From NCBI GenBank assembly GCA_035701265.1, contig DASSNU010000002.1, forward strand, positions 62,001 through 126,000: 64,000 nucleotides of DNA, given 5' to 3'. The notes below the pieces were generated by a model, which saw only the letters and a list, made by a program, of their open reading frames with translations, was not told the DNA's origin and searched no databases. Both the position numbers and the translations under genes were made by a program. Within the stretch, counting starts at the first letter, position 1. Each line of letters begins with the position of its first letter. This document shows, one piece after another, positions 25,195-33,579 of the stretch. The stretch comes from DASSNU01 sp035701265 (GTDB lineage Bacteria > Gemmatimonadota > Gemmatimonadetes > Gemmatimonadales > Gemmatimonadaceae).

Positions 25195-27069
25195 TTACAG
25201 CGATGCTCGCTCGCGTTCGCGCTTGGCTTCGCGCGAGAGCTTCCGACGATCGTTCGCGCTCAGAAACCGCTTCCGCAATCGGATGGAGGCCGGCGTCACC
25301 TCGATCAGCTCGTCCTCCTCGATGTACTCCAGCGCTCCCTCCAGTGTCAACTCCCGCGGCGGCTCGAGCTGGATGTTCTCGTCGCTCGCCGTGGTGCGCA
25401 TGTTCGTCAGCTTCTTCTCCTTGGTGGGATTCACGTCCATGTCCCCCGGACGCGAATTCTCTCCCACGATCATACCCTCGTACACCGGCGTGCCGGGCGC
25501 GATGAAGAGCGTCCCGCGCTCCTGCAGGTTGAACAGGCCGAACGCCACCGCGACGCCGGCTTCCATGGAGACCAGCGTCCCGCGTTTGCGCCCGGCCAGC
25601 GGACCGGCCCACGGACCATACTCCAGGAAGCGATGATGCAGGATCCCGGTGCCCCGCGTGTCGGTGAGAAACTCCGATCGGTAGCCGAACAGACCGCGGG
25701 CGGGAACGCGATACAACAATCGCACCAACCCCTGTCCCGGATTCTTCATTTCCAGCATCTCGCCGCGCCGCGGGCCGAGCTTCTCGATGACGGCGCCAAG
25801 GTACTCCTCCGGCACATCGATGGAAAGCTCCTCGTACGGCTCCAGCCGCTCCCCATCGGGCCCGCGCCGGGTGATCACGCGCGGGCGCGACACCTGGAAC
25901 TCGTACCCCTCGCGGCGCATGGTCTCCATCAGGATGGAGAGGTGCAACTCCCCCCTCCCGGAGACGGTCCACGTGTCGGTGGAATCGGTGTCCTCCACGC
26001 GCAGCGCCACGTTCCGCTCCAACTCGCGCGTGAGACGCTCGCGCAGTTGCCGCGAGGTGATGAACCGCCCTTCCCTTCCGGCGAACGGAGAGTTATTCAC
26101 CATGAAGTCCACCGAGATGGTCGGCTCCTCCACGGCGATCCCGGCCAACGGCTCCGGGTGCTCCTCGTCCGTGACGGTCAGACCGATCTCGACCCCTTCG
26201 AGTCCGGCCAGCGCGACGATGTCTCCCGCCGAGGCCTCGGCAAGCTCGACGCGCTCCAGCCCCTCGAAGCCGAACAGCTTGGTCACGCGCGCGCGCTCCG
26301 TCGCGCCGCCGGCGTCCGAGCCGGCAGTGGCGGCGGTCCGCTCACCGGTGAGCGGAAGCAGGGCGACCGTCTCGCCCACGCGAACGCTCCCCCGCTCGAT
26401 GCGGCCGATTCCCAGCCGGCCCAGGTAGGGCGAATGGTCGATCGTGGAGATGAGCATCTGGAAGGGACCGCCGGCCTCGCCGCGCGGCGCCGGCACGTGC
26501 TCCACGATCGCCTCGAAGAGCGACACCAGGTCCGTACCCGGCGCGTCCAGGTCGCGCGTGGCGGTGCCCAGCCGCGCGGAGGCGTACACCACCGGCGCGT
26601 CGAGCTGCGCCTCGTCGGCCTCCAGCTCGATGAGCAGATCCAACACCTCGTCGTGCACGCGCAGCGGATCGGCGCCCGGACGGTCGATCTTGTTGATGAC
26701 GACGATGGGCGTCCGCCCCAATTCCAGCGCCTTCCGCAGCACGAAGCGCGTCTGCGGCATGGGCCCGTCGAATGCATCGACCACCAACAGGACGCCATCC
26801 ACCATCCGGAGGATGCGTTCCACTTCCCCCCCGAAGTCCGCGTGTCCGGGGGTGTCCACGATATTGATCTTCACTCCGCGCCAACGCACGGAAGTGTTCT
26901 TGGCCAGGATGGTGATTCCGCGCTCGCGCTCGAGCGGGTTGGAGTCCATCACGCGCTCCTCGACCACCTGGTTCTCCCGGAACGCTCCGGCCTGCCGGAG
27001 CATCTGGTCGACCAGGGTGGTCTTGCCGTGATCCACGTGCGCGATGATGGCGACATTCCGAATGTGCAT
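25195..27069 (-). CDS. typA: Ribosome-associated GTPase TypA/BipA
   Basis: The 624-residue translational GTPase starts MHIRNVAIIAHVDHGKTTLV, with the P-loop at 11-18. The G2/G3 region follows (ERERGITILAKN, then DTPGHADFGGEVER), then NKIDRPGAD as the G4 motif. The C-terminal half carries the TypA-specific RPRVITRRGPDGERLEPYEE and GTGILHHRFLEYGPW blocks. Length matches the usual 605-620. TypA assists 50S assembly and translation under stress. It is transcribed away from the 27210 gene, sharing the 140-base divergent intergenic region. Confidence 0.97.
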   Translation of the reverse strand: MHIRNVAIIAHVDHGKTTLVDQMLRQAGAFRENQVVEERVMDSNPLERERGITILAKNTSVRWRGVKINIVDTPGHADFGGEVERILRMVDGVLLVVDAFDGPMPQTRFVLRKALELGRTPIVVINKIDRPGADPLRVHDEVLDLLIELEADEAQLDAPVVYASARLGTATRDLDAPGTDLVSLFEAIVEHVPAPRGEAGGPFQMLISTIDHSPYLGRLGIGRIERGSVRVGETVALLPLTGERTAATAGSDAGGATERARVTKLFGFEGLERVELAEASAGDIVALAGLEGVEIGLTVTDEEHPEPLAGIAVEEPTISVDFMVNNSPFAGREGRFITSRQLRERLTRELERNVALRVEDTDSTDTWTVSGRGELHLSILMETMRREGYEFQVSRPRVITRRGPDGERLEPYEELSIDVPEEYLGAVIEKLGPRRGEMLEMKNPGQGLVRLLYRVPARGLFGYRSEFLTDTRGTGILHHRFLEYGPWAGPLAGRKRGTLVSMEAGVAVAFGLFNLQERGTLFIAPGTPVYEGMIVGENSRPGDMDVNPTKEKKLTNMRTTASDENIQLEPPRELTLEGALEYIEEDELIEVTPASIRLRKRFLSANDRRKLSREAKRERERASL

Positions 27070-27209
27070 AGCCTTTCAATTTATCTCTGACATGGGAGGA
27101 CCGACAAGCGACATCCCCGCACCGTGACCTGCCGTCCGCGTCGCGGCGAAGGTGGCGCAGCGCGTGCGGCGCGCGGGTACGGACGACCCACGCTCGACCA
27201 GGAGGAGTC

Positions 27210-27626
27210 ATGGAGCAGCACGACGACACGACGGCAAACGCCTATCCCCTCGGCCGCGGATATGGACACGACTACATGCGCGGCGGCGAGGTCCTGGGAG
27301 GATACGGGTACAGCGCCCGCAAGGAGTACGAGCGGCCGAGGGGAGCGGACGAGGAGAGCGACAGCACCGGGAGCGAGGCGGAGGGGAGCGAGGAGGATGC
27401 GACACCGGAACTCTCCGGCGGCCCGGGCGACGACGCAGCCGCCCTGGCCGGTGCAGCGCCATCCGCGAGCGATACCCCCGTTCCGCAGATCGAGCACGCG
27501 TTCGGCATCGGCGGCCCCATTCGCCACTCGCGAAGCTTCTACATCACGCAGGCGCAGTTGCAGCAGCGTGTGTATCTGCCGCCGGAGCGGTCCGGAACGG
27601 AGCTCCCGCGCCACGACGAGTCCTGA
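27210..27626 (+). CDS. Acidic hypothetical protein
   Basis: The 138-residue product begins after a strong CAGGAGGAG site. It has a Gly/Tyr-rich head (YPLGRGYGHDYMRGGEVLGGYGYS), a disordered Glu/Ser/Asp-rich middle and a more ordered C-terminal region (FYITQAQLQQRVYLPPE). No export signal or membrane segment is seen and no family is recognised. It stands alone between TypA (divergent) and a hairpin terminator. Confidence 0.6.
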   Translation: MEQHDDTTANAYPLGRGYGHDYMRGGEVLGGYGYSARKEYERPRGADEESDSTGSEAEGSEEDATPELSGGPGDDAAALAGAAPSASDTPVPQIEHAFGIGGPIRHSRSFYITQAQLQQRVYLPPERSGTELPRHDES

Positions 27627-27674
27627 CGCGCATCGGTCAGCACGAGCGCGTTCGGACCAGGAAGACACGAGCGA

Positions 27675-27697
27675 GGGCCGGCCGAGGAGGCCGGCCC
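27675..27697 (+). terminator. Hairpin after the 27210 gene
   Basis: A perfect 9-bp GC stem, GGGCCGGCC / GGCCGGCCC with a five-base loop, lies 49 bases after the stop. The following GTTGCGTTGT is only weakly T-rich, so termination may be Rho-assisted. It could also serve the convergent PilT operon. Confidence 0.5.
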
Positions 27698-27809
27698 GTT
27701 GCGTTGTGCCACCGGCGCGTGTGTTGTCGGTTCGTGTGCCAATGGTTCGTTCGACGCCGGCGCGTCTGCCAGTGGCGCGCGTACCGCCGAGCGCTGCGAT
27801 GGCGGGGAT

Positions 27810-29402
27810 CTACCGCCTGGCCGCCGCGCGCGGTTGCGCCGGCGACGGACGCGCGGGCGTTTCGGTGCCTCCCCCGCCTCCCGCCGCTCCCGCTTCCATG
27901 TCCAGGAAGCTCACGTCGAGCCCGCGCTGCTTGAACGCCGCGGCGATCCCCTGCTTCTCCACCGCCTTCATGTAGGCTTCCTTGGGCTCCACCTGCTTGG
28001 CGTCCACCAGCTCGAGCAGCGCGTCGTTCAGCGTGACCATCCCGAAGCGGCGCGAGGTCTGGATGATGGAGGGGATCTGAAACGTCTTCCCCTCACGAAT
28101 GAGGTTGGAGATGGCGGGGAGCGACAGCAGGATCTCGCGCGCCGCCACGCGCCCGCCGCCGATCTTCTTGCACAGCGTCTGCGAGATCACGCCCTTGAGT
28201 GACTCCGAGAGCATCACGCGGATCTGCGACTGGCGGTCGGCGGGGAACTGGTCGATGAGGCGGTCGATCGTGCTCGCGGCGGTGGTCGTGTGCAGCGTGC
28301 CGAACACCAGGTGTCCCGTTTCCGCCGTTTCGATGGCGATCGACACGGTTTCCAGGTCGCGCAGCTCGCCCACCAGAATGATGTCCGGGTCCTCCCGCAG
28401 CGCGGCGCGCAGGGCGTGCTTGAACGAGCCCGTGTGCGTGCCCACCTGTCGCTGCGAGATGAGGCAGCTCTTGTTCGGGTGCACGAACTCGATGGGATCC
28501 TCGATCGTGATGACGTGATCCTTCCGCATCCGGTTCACGAGATCGATGAGCGCGCAGAGCGTCGTCGATTTTCCGGAGCCGGTGGGTCCGGTCACGAGCA
28601 CGAGTCCCTTGGTGAGGTAGCACAGGCGCTGCACTTCCTCGGAGATCCCCATCTCGTCCACGGTGACCACGGTGGCCGGGATGACGCGGAAGACGGCGGC
28701 CACGCCGTGCCGGTCGCGAAAGACGTTGCACCGGAAGCGCGCGCACCCGTCGATCTCGTAGGCGAAGTCGGTGTCGTTGGTCTGGGCGAACTCTCCCGCG
28801 CTGCGGTCGGTCATGAGACAGCGCAGCATGGGCTCGAGCGCATCGGCGGTGAGCGGTGGCGCGCCTTCCACGCGCTGGATCTCGCCGTGCGTGCGGAGAA
28901 TCGGCGGCTCGCCCACACGCAGGTGCAGGTCCGAGGCGTGGCGCTCCACCATGAGCCGGAGCAGTCGCTCCATCTCCGTGCGTGCGGCGCTGGAGACCTC
29001 CATTGCCGGACGCGGCGCGGATGCGGCCGGCGCGGGGGCGGTGGCCCACGGCCCGTGCGTGCTGGGATCGGTCTTGAGCGGGGCTGCGGCGGCCGCCGTG
29101 GCGCCGTCCGGTTGCAGCGTGACGCGCAGCCGCCCGCTCTCGTGCGCCGCGCGCGCCGAGAAGGCGCCGTCTTCCGTGCGATAGCCGAAGGTGATGGGCT
29201 TCCCGCCCGTCAGCTCGTGCAACAGCGACTCGGGGATGACTTCCTTGAGCAGCCGCACGATCTGCGCTTCGGTGAACGGCTGCCTGGTGATCGGGCGCGA
29301 CTTGCTCCCCGCCTCCAGCCGCGCGACGTCGTCGGTGGCGAGGACGAGGGAGCTTGCGCCATTGCTGACCAGAGCCGCGAGAAAGCGGTCGAGATGCGCC
29401 AT
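27810..29402 (-). CDS. PilT/PilU-like type IV pilus retraction ATPase with extra N-terminal domain
   Basis: The 530-residue protein contains a complete PilT-type ATPase at about 142-500: Walker A GPTGSGKST (272-280), TIEDPIEFVHPN (Asp box), Walker B DPDIILVGELRD and the His box TGHLVFGTLHT. PilT enzymes are normally 345-390 residues. Here about 100 extra N-terminal residues resemble a degenerate copy of the N-terminal PilT domain (ESLLHELTGGKPITFGYRTEDGAFSAR), joined by an Ala/Pro linker. The tail after about 500 is Gly/Pro/Ala-rich. It may power pilus retraction or another secretion-type motor. It follows its companion gene by 4 bases. Confidence 0.9.
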   Translation of the reverse strand: MAHLDRFLAALVSNGASSLVLATDDVARLEAGSKSRPITRQPFTEAQIVRLLKEVIPESLLHELTGGKPITFGYRTEDGAFSARAAHESGRLRVTLQPDGATAAAAAPLKTDPSTHGPWATAPAPAASAPRPAMEVSSAARTEMERLLRLMVERHASDLHLRVGEPPILRTHGEIQRVEGAPPLTADALEPMLRCLMTDRSAGEFAQTNDTDFAYEIDGCARFRCNVFRDRHGVAAVFRVIPATVVTVDEMGISEEVQRLCYLTKGLVLVTGPTGSGKSTTLCALIDLVNRMRKDHVITIEDPIEFVHPNKSCLISQRQVGTHTGSFKHALRAALREDPDIILVGELRDLETVSIAIETAETGHLVFGTLHTTTAASTIDRLIDQFPADRQSQIRVMLSESLKGVISQTLCKKIGGGRVAAREILLSLPAISNLIREGKTFQIPSIIQTSRRFGMVTLNDALLELVDAKQVEPKEAYMKAVEKQGIAAAFKQRGLDVSFLDMEAGAAGGGGGTETPARPSPAQPRAAARR

Positions 29403-29406
29403 GAAA

Positions 29407-29880
29407 TCAGTCGAGGGGGCAGACGCGCTGGATGTACGCCGTGTTGAGCAGGTGCACTCCTTCCACGGTGTACAGCGTGAGGAACCGCTCGCGGTAGTCG
29501 TTCAGGAAGTCGAGCAGGCGCGGGCGGTCGGTGGGGACCTCGAGCAGCACGGAGCCGCAGTGCACGACGCCGCCGGTGAGGTGCACCTCCAGCGATGCGC
29601 GTCGTGCGCTGACCACGCGCATCTCGTCCACGCCGTCGATCCCGTCCCCCCACACTTCGGCCACGCGCGACTTGGCCACGAGCACCACCTCCCCTTCCTC
29701 CGTGCGGATGGGGAAGTACGGCTCGTGCGCGTTCAGCACGTCGGCTGGGAATTCGGAGCGGGCGATCGCGTACTCGACATGCTGGACGAACATGTCGCCG
29801 TGCAGCACGTCGCCGTCCACGAGCCGGATCGACAAGGTTAGACGATCCTTAGGAATGCGATAACCGTCGGGGATGGCCAT
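29407..29880 (-). CDS. Conserved hypothetical protein coupled to the PilT-like gene
   Basis: The ATG at 29880 (MAIPDGYRIPKDRLTLSIR) is preferred to an upstream in-frame start at 30000 that adds unrelated Arg-rich sequence. The 157-residue product is mainly strands, with two similar halves: RLVDGDVLHGDMFVQ near the start and HLTGGVVHCGSVLLEVP near residue 105. This suggests a small duplicated beta fold. It ends 4 bases before the PilT-like gene. Function is unknown; a pilus-related role is inferred from coupling. Confidence 0.7.
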   Translation of the reverse strand: MAIPDGYRIPKDRLTLSIRLVDGDVLHGDMFVQHVEYAIARSEFPADVLNAHEPYFPIRTEEGEVVLVAKSRVAEVWGDGIDGVDEMRVVSARRASLEVHLTGGVVHCGSVLLEVPTDRPRLLDFLNDYRERFLTLYTVEGVHLLNTAYIQRVCPLD

Positions 29881-30077
29881 GGCGAGGGCGGAACAGATGA
29901 CGGCGCGCGGCACCGGTGTCTCCACGCGGTACTCGAAACGAGCGCGCCGGGCGTGGCGGTGGATGCCGAAGGGAGACGAGGGAGCCACGGGGGGCGTCAC
30001 CGCGCGGCGTTGCCATCACTCGCGCGGCCGCGGCGTGCGGGACGACACGGGAAAGCGGGACGACGCGGCCCCGCCCC

Positions 30078-31046
30078 TCATTCGTGCAGGTGCAGCTCCC
30101 GCTCGTACATCGCCGCCTGCTCGAGCTGCACCGTCACGTGATCGATGCCGTAGAGCCGCATGGCATCGTGGATGTGCTCGAGGACGTGCTGGTGCCGCTC
30201 GGCGTCGGGCACCACCACGTGCACGCTCATGGCGTAGTGTCCCGACGTCACGGTCCACACGTGCAGATCGTGCACCGACGCCACGCCCGGGATGGTGTGG
30301 AGCTGCGAGCGCACGCTGTCGAGCGCGATGTGCGCGGGCGTGGACTCGAGCAGGACATCCACCGATTCGCGCACCAGTCGCCAGGCCGCGTGGACCACGA
30401 GCGCGGTCACGAGCAGCGATGCCAGCGGATCGGCGGGAGTCCACCCGGTCACGTGAATGACCATGGCGGCGACCACGGTGCCCACCGAGCCCAGCAGGTC
30501 GCCGAGCACGTGGAGATACGCGCCGCGCACGTTCATGCTGCCGCTGCTGGCCGGGTGAAGGATGCGCGCTGCCGCGAGGTTCGCCGCGAGCCCGAGCACG
30601 GCCACGGCGAGCATGAGCGTCTCCTGCACCGCCGCGGGATGGCGCAGCCGCGTGATCGCCTCCCACACGATCCACACGGAGAGGACGAGCAGCACGGCAC
30701 CATTGAGGAACGCGGCCAGGATCTCCCAGCGCAGGTAACCGTAGGTCTTGCTCGGCGTCTCCGGCCGGCGGAGCAGCGACGTCACGACGAGCGAGAGCGC
30801 GAGCGCCGCCGCGTCGGTCAGCACGTGTCCCGCGTCGGCGAGCAGGGCCAACGAGTTGGCGATGATGCCGCCCACCACCTCGGCCACGAGCACCGATGCC
30901 GTGATGGCGAGCGCGATGCGCAGGCGGCGCGCGGCATCGGTGTTCGCGTGCACGTGGCGTTCCTCGCCGAGCGATGCGGCAGCGCGCGGCGCACCCGGGG
31001 GCGGCGCGTGCGAGTGGGCCCCCGCGCCGTGCGCGTGCCGGTGCAT
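30078..31046 (-). CDS. Cation diffusion facilitator (CzcD/ZitB-like metal efflux)
   Basis: From the ATG at 31046, two bases after the pdxA stop, the 322-residue protein has a His-rich cytoplasmic head (MHRHAHGAGAHSHAPPP). Six membrane segments follow, with the paired metal ligands in LLADAGHVLTDAAA (TM2) and GAYLHVLGDLLGS (TM5), and the C-terminal metallochaperone-like domain (GVASVHDLHVWTVTSGHYAMSVHV). CDF proteins export Zn2+, Co2+ or similar ions by proton exchange. Closest in pattern to CzcD-type zinc exporters. Confidence 0.93.
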   Translation of the reverse strand: MHRHAHGAGAHSHAPPPGAPRAAASLGEERHVHANTDAARRLRIALAITASVLVAEVVGGIIANSLALLADAGHVLTDAAALALSLVVTSLLRRPETPSKTYGYLRWEILAAFLNGAVLLVLSVWIVWEAITRLRHPAAVQETLMLAVAVLGLAANLAAARILHPASSGSMNVRGAYLHVLGDLLGSVGTVVAAMVIHVTGWTPADPLASLLVTALVVHAAWRLVRESVDVLLESTPAHIALDSVRSQLHTIPGVASVHDLHVWTVTSGHYAMSVHVVVPDAERHQHVLEHIHDAMRLYGIDHVTVQLEQAAMYERELHLHE

Positions 31047-31048
31047 GG

Positions 31049-31963
31049 TCAGCGCTCCAGCCGGCGCGCGATGCGCGCGCACTCGAGGATCGCCTCGATC
31101 ATGCTCGACGGGTCGGCCACGCCGCGCCCGGCGATGTCGAGTGCCGTGCCGTGGTCGGGAGACGTGCGCGGGAAGGGGAGCCCCAGCGTCACGTTCACTG
31201 CATGGCCGAAGGACGCGACCTTGATGGCCGTCATCCCCACGTCGTGATAGGGGGCGATGACGGCATCGAACTCTCCGCGCAGGGCGCGCACGAACACGGT
31301 GTCCGCGGGAAAGGGGCCGGCGAGCCCGGCGTCGCGCGCGGCGGGCGCGAGCAGATCATCATCTTCGCGGCCGAAGCGGCCGCCATCGCCGGCGTGCGGG
31401 TTGAGCGCGCAGAGCGCCACGCGCGGCGTCTCGATGCCGTACCACGCGCGCAGCCCCGTGCGCACGATCTCCGTGGTACGCACGATCGTCTCGCGCGTGA
31501 GCACGTGCGGCACGTCGCGGAGCGGGATGTGCGTGGTGGCGAGCACCACCCGCAGCCGCTCGGAGGCGAGCATCATCGCCACCGGACATCCGGTGAGACG
31601 GGCGAGCATCTCCGTGTGGCCGGGATCGGCGTAGCCCCCGGCCAGGAGCGCGGCCTTGTCGATCGGCGCGGTGACGATGCCGCGCACCGCGCCGGCGCGC
31701 GCGAGCTCCACCGCTCGCTCGATGGCCAGCCCGCTCAGCCGCCCCGCCGTCGCCACGCTGCCATCCGCGCTCCACTCCCCCACCACCTGCTCGGCGGGCA
31801 CGGACAGTCCGGACGGTCCCACGAGCACCGCGTCGCAGCTCGCGCGCACGCGATCGGTGTCGAGCGCTCTGGCGACGACTTCCGCGCCGATGCCGCGCGG
31901 GTCGCCGAGGGTGATGGCCAGCCGGATGCGCGCGGTCATGGCGGTATCAGGTCGTTCGCTCAT
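31049..31963 (-). CDS. pdxA: 4-hydroxythreonine-4-phosphate dehydrogenase PdxA
   Basis: This NAD-dependent enzyme of the DXP-dependent vitamin B6 pathway oxidises 4-phosphohydroxy-L-threonine. The N-terminal RLAITLGDPRGIGAEV (the family usually has GDPAGIGPE), the metal-ligand regions GYADPGHTEML and YHDVGMTAIKVASFG, and NPHAGDGGRFGRED all fit. At 304 residues it is a little shorter than the usual 325-330. It overlaps the S4-protein gene upstream and nearly touches the CDF gene downstream. Confidence 0.93.
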   Translation of the reverse strand: MSERPDTAMTARIRLAITLGDPRGIGAEVVARALDTDRVRASCDAVLVGPSGLSVPAEQVVGEWSADGSVATAGRLSGLAIERAVELARAGAVRGIVTAPIDKAALLAGGYADPGHTEMLARLTGCPVAMMLASERLRVVLATTHIPLRDVPHVLTRETIVRTTEIVRTGLRAWYGIETPRVALCALNPHAGDGGRFGREDDDLLAPAARDAGLAGPFPADTVFVRALRGEFDAVIAPYHDVGMTAIKVASFGHAVNVTLGLPFPRTSPDHGTALDIAGRGVADPSSMIEAILECARIARRLER

Positions 31964-32201
31964 CGCGCAGCACGCGATAGAGCGTCTTTGCCTGCGCGCG
32001 GCTCACGGAGCGCGGCACATCGCGCAGGAGCTCGACCTCGAGTGTGCGGTGCGCGTAGTCCACCTGGATCCGATCCCCCGGGCGAACGTCTCCGGACGCC
32101 TTGGCGCGCACGCCGTTCACGCGAACGGCGCCGACGTCGCACGCCTCCTTCGCTTCGGTGCGGCTGCGAACGAGCAGGAGCCGCTTGAGCGCGACGTCCA
32201 C
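31947..32201 (-). CDS. Small S4-domain RNA-binding protein (RqcP/Hsp15-like)
   Basis: The GTG at 32201 gives an 84-residue protein beginning directly in the S4 fold (VDVALKRLLLVRSRTEAKEACDVGAVRVNG) and continuing with ASGDVRPGDRIQVDY. Longer upstream starts run into the SurA-like gene and add no conserved sequence. The size and pattern match RqcP/YabO and Hsp15, which bind stalled 50S subunits. It lies 31 bases after the chaperone gene and overlaps pdxA by 17 bases. Confidence 0.85.
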   Translation of the reverse strand: MDVALKRLLLVRSRTEAKEACDVGAVRVNGVRAKASGDVRPGDRIQVDYAHRTLEVELLRDVPRSVSRAQAKTLYRVLRDERTT

Positions 32202-32232
32202 GCGAACGCCCGCGCCGCGCGGGAGCGCGCCG

Positions 32233-33579
32233 TCAGAGGAAGACGGCGATGTAGGTCTCCTTGCGCAGTGTCGCCAGCAGCCGCTGAATGGCACCCTGCT
32301 GCTGCAACTGGCCGCGGATCTGCTCGTGAAATTCACTCAGCGTGGCCTGATGCTCCGGCTGCTCGGACGTGAGCTGCAGGATGACGAACTTGGGCTGGCC
32401 GGGGATGCGCCCGTCGATGCGAAAGGGATTCGTGATCGCGTTCACCTGAACGCCCTGCAGCGCCGCCTGGTAGCTGGCCGGGAGCGAGTCGCGCGGGAAC
32501 GGCTCCGGGATCACGCGCTCTTCCACCGGATCGTGGAACTGGCTCACCAGCGTGTCGTACGACGCGCCCGCACGCCAGAGCGCCGCCACGCTGTCGGCCA
32601 GCCGCGCGGCGCGCGCCACGTCCGCCGAATCGATGTCCGGACGGATGAGAATGTGACGGATCTTCACCTCGCCCGGCTGCACGCGATCCACGCGCAGAAT
32701 GTGATAGCCGAACGACGTGCGGAAGACCGGGCTGGGAACGCCGGGGCGTATGGAGAACGCCATCCGCTCGAACTCCGGTACCAGGCCATCGCCGCGCCGA
32801 TGCCAGCCCAGGTCGCCGCCCACGTCCTTGCTCCCCGGATCCATCGATTCGCGCCGCGCCAGCAGCTCGAAGTCGGCGCCTCCTCTGATCTCGGCCAGGA
32901 GGGAATCGGCCTTGGCCTTTGCCGCCGAGTCCGCTGGGGGCGAGGCGGATGGTGCGATCACGATTTGCCGGAACGTCACCGACGCGGGGCGGCGGCCGAC
33001 ACGCGCCTTGTTCTGCTCCCAGAACTCGCGGATCTGTTCCTCCGTGACCGGCGCGTTGGGGAGCCTCTGCGCCTGCCGGAGCTTGCCGAAGAGCTGCCGC
33101 TGCAGCGCGTCGCGGCGGTACCGGTTGGTGAGGAAGCTCCGGAACTCATCCAGCGAGCCGAAGCCATCCTGCCGGAGCGCCGTCTCGAACTCCGACTCGC
33201 TCTGGAACTGCTGCCGCACCGCGTCCACGTGCCGGTCCACTTCGGTGCTCACATCGGCGTCGGTGACCGAGATGCTCTCGGCCTGCGCCTTCTGCACGAG
33301 CAGCTCCTCGTTCACCAACTGATCGAGCACGTTGTGGACGATCTGCGCCTGCGCGGCGGAGTCATCGGGGAGCTGCAGCCCCTGCGCGCGCATCTCATCC
33401 ACGCGCGCGGTGAGATCGCTGAACAGGATGGGTGTCTTGCCCACCACCGCGACGACGCGATCGATCGGGACGGTGGTGGAGTCGGGGAGCTGTGCCGCAC
33501 CCGCGCGCGCGAGCGTCGTGGACACGACGAACGCGGCGACCACGGCAAGCGCGCCGCGCAAGGGATCCTGCAACCGCAT
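32233..33579 (-). CDS. SurA-like periplasmic peptidyl-prolyl isomerase/chaperone
   Basis: This 448-residue exported protein begins with a signal peptide (PLRGALAVVAAFVVSTTLARAGAAQ), then an N-terminal SurA-like chaperone region (VDRVVAVVGKTPILFSDL, IVHNVLDQLVNEELLVQKA). A parvulin domain follows (VTFRQIVIAP, then SKDVGGDLGWHRRGDGLVPEFERMAF and VFRTSFGYHILRV). A second parvulin-like block (KIRHILIRPDIDSADVARA) is incomplete. It probably escorts outer-membrane proteins. The ATG overlaps the stop of the paralogue upstream. Confidence 0.9.
   Translation of the reverse strand: MRLQDPLRGALAVVAAFVVSTTLARAGAAQLPDSTTVPIDRVVAVVGKTPILFSDLTARVDEMRAQGLQLPDDSAAQAQIVHNVLDQLVNEELLVQKAQAESISVTDADVSTEVDRHVDAVRQQFQSESEFETALRQDGFGSLDEFRSFLTNRYRRDALQRQLFGKLRQAQRLPNAPVTEEQIREFWEQNKARVGRRPASVTFRQIVIAPSASPPADSAAKAKADSLLAEIRGGADFELLARRESMDPGSKDVGGDLGWHRRGDGLVPEFERMAFSIRPGVPSPVFRTSFGYHILRVDRVQPGEVKIRHILIRPDIDSADVARAARLADSVAALWRAGASYDTLVSQFHDPVEERVIPEPFPRDSLPASYQAALQGVQVNAITNPFRIDGRIPGQPKFVILQLTSEQPEHQATLSEFHEQIRGQLQQQGAIQRLLATLRKETYIAVFL

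Noticed and set aside
24757..27090. A 777-residue plus-strand frame
   Set aside because: It lies opposite TypA and the acidic gene, starts with Val-rich low complexity created by the GTC/CTC complement of Asp codons, and has no family likeness.
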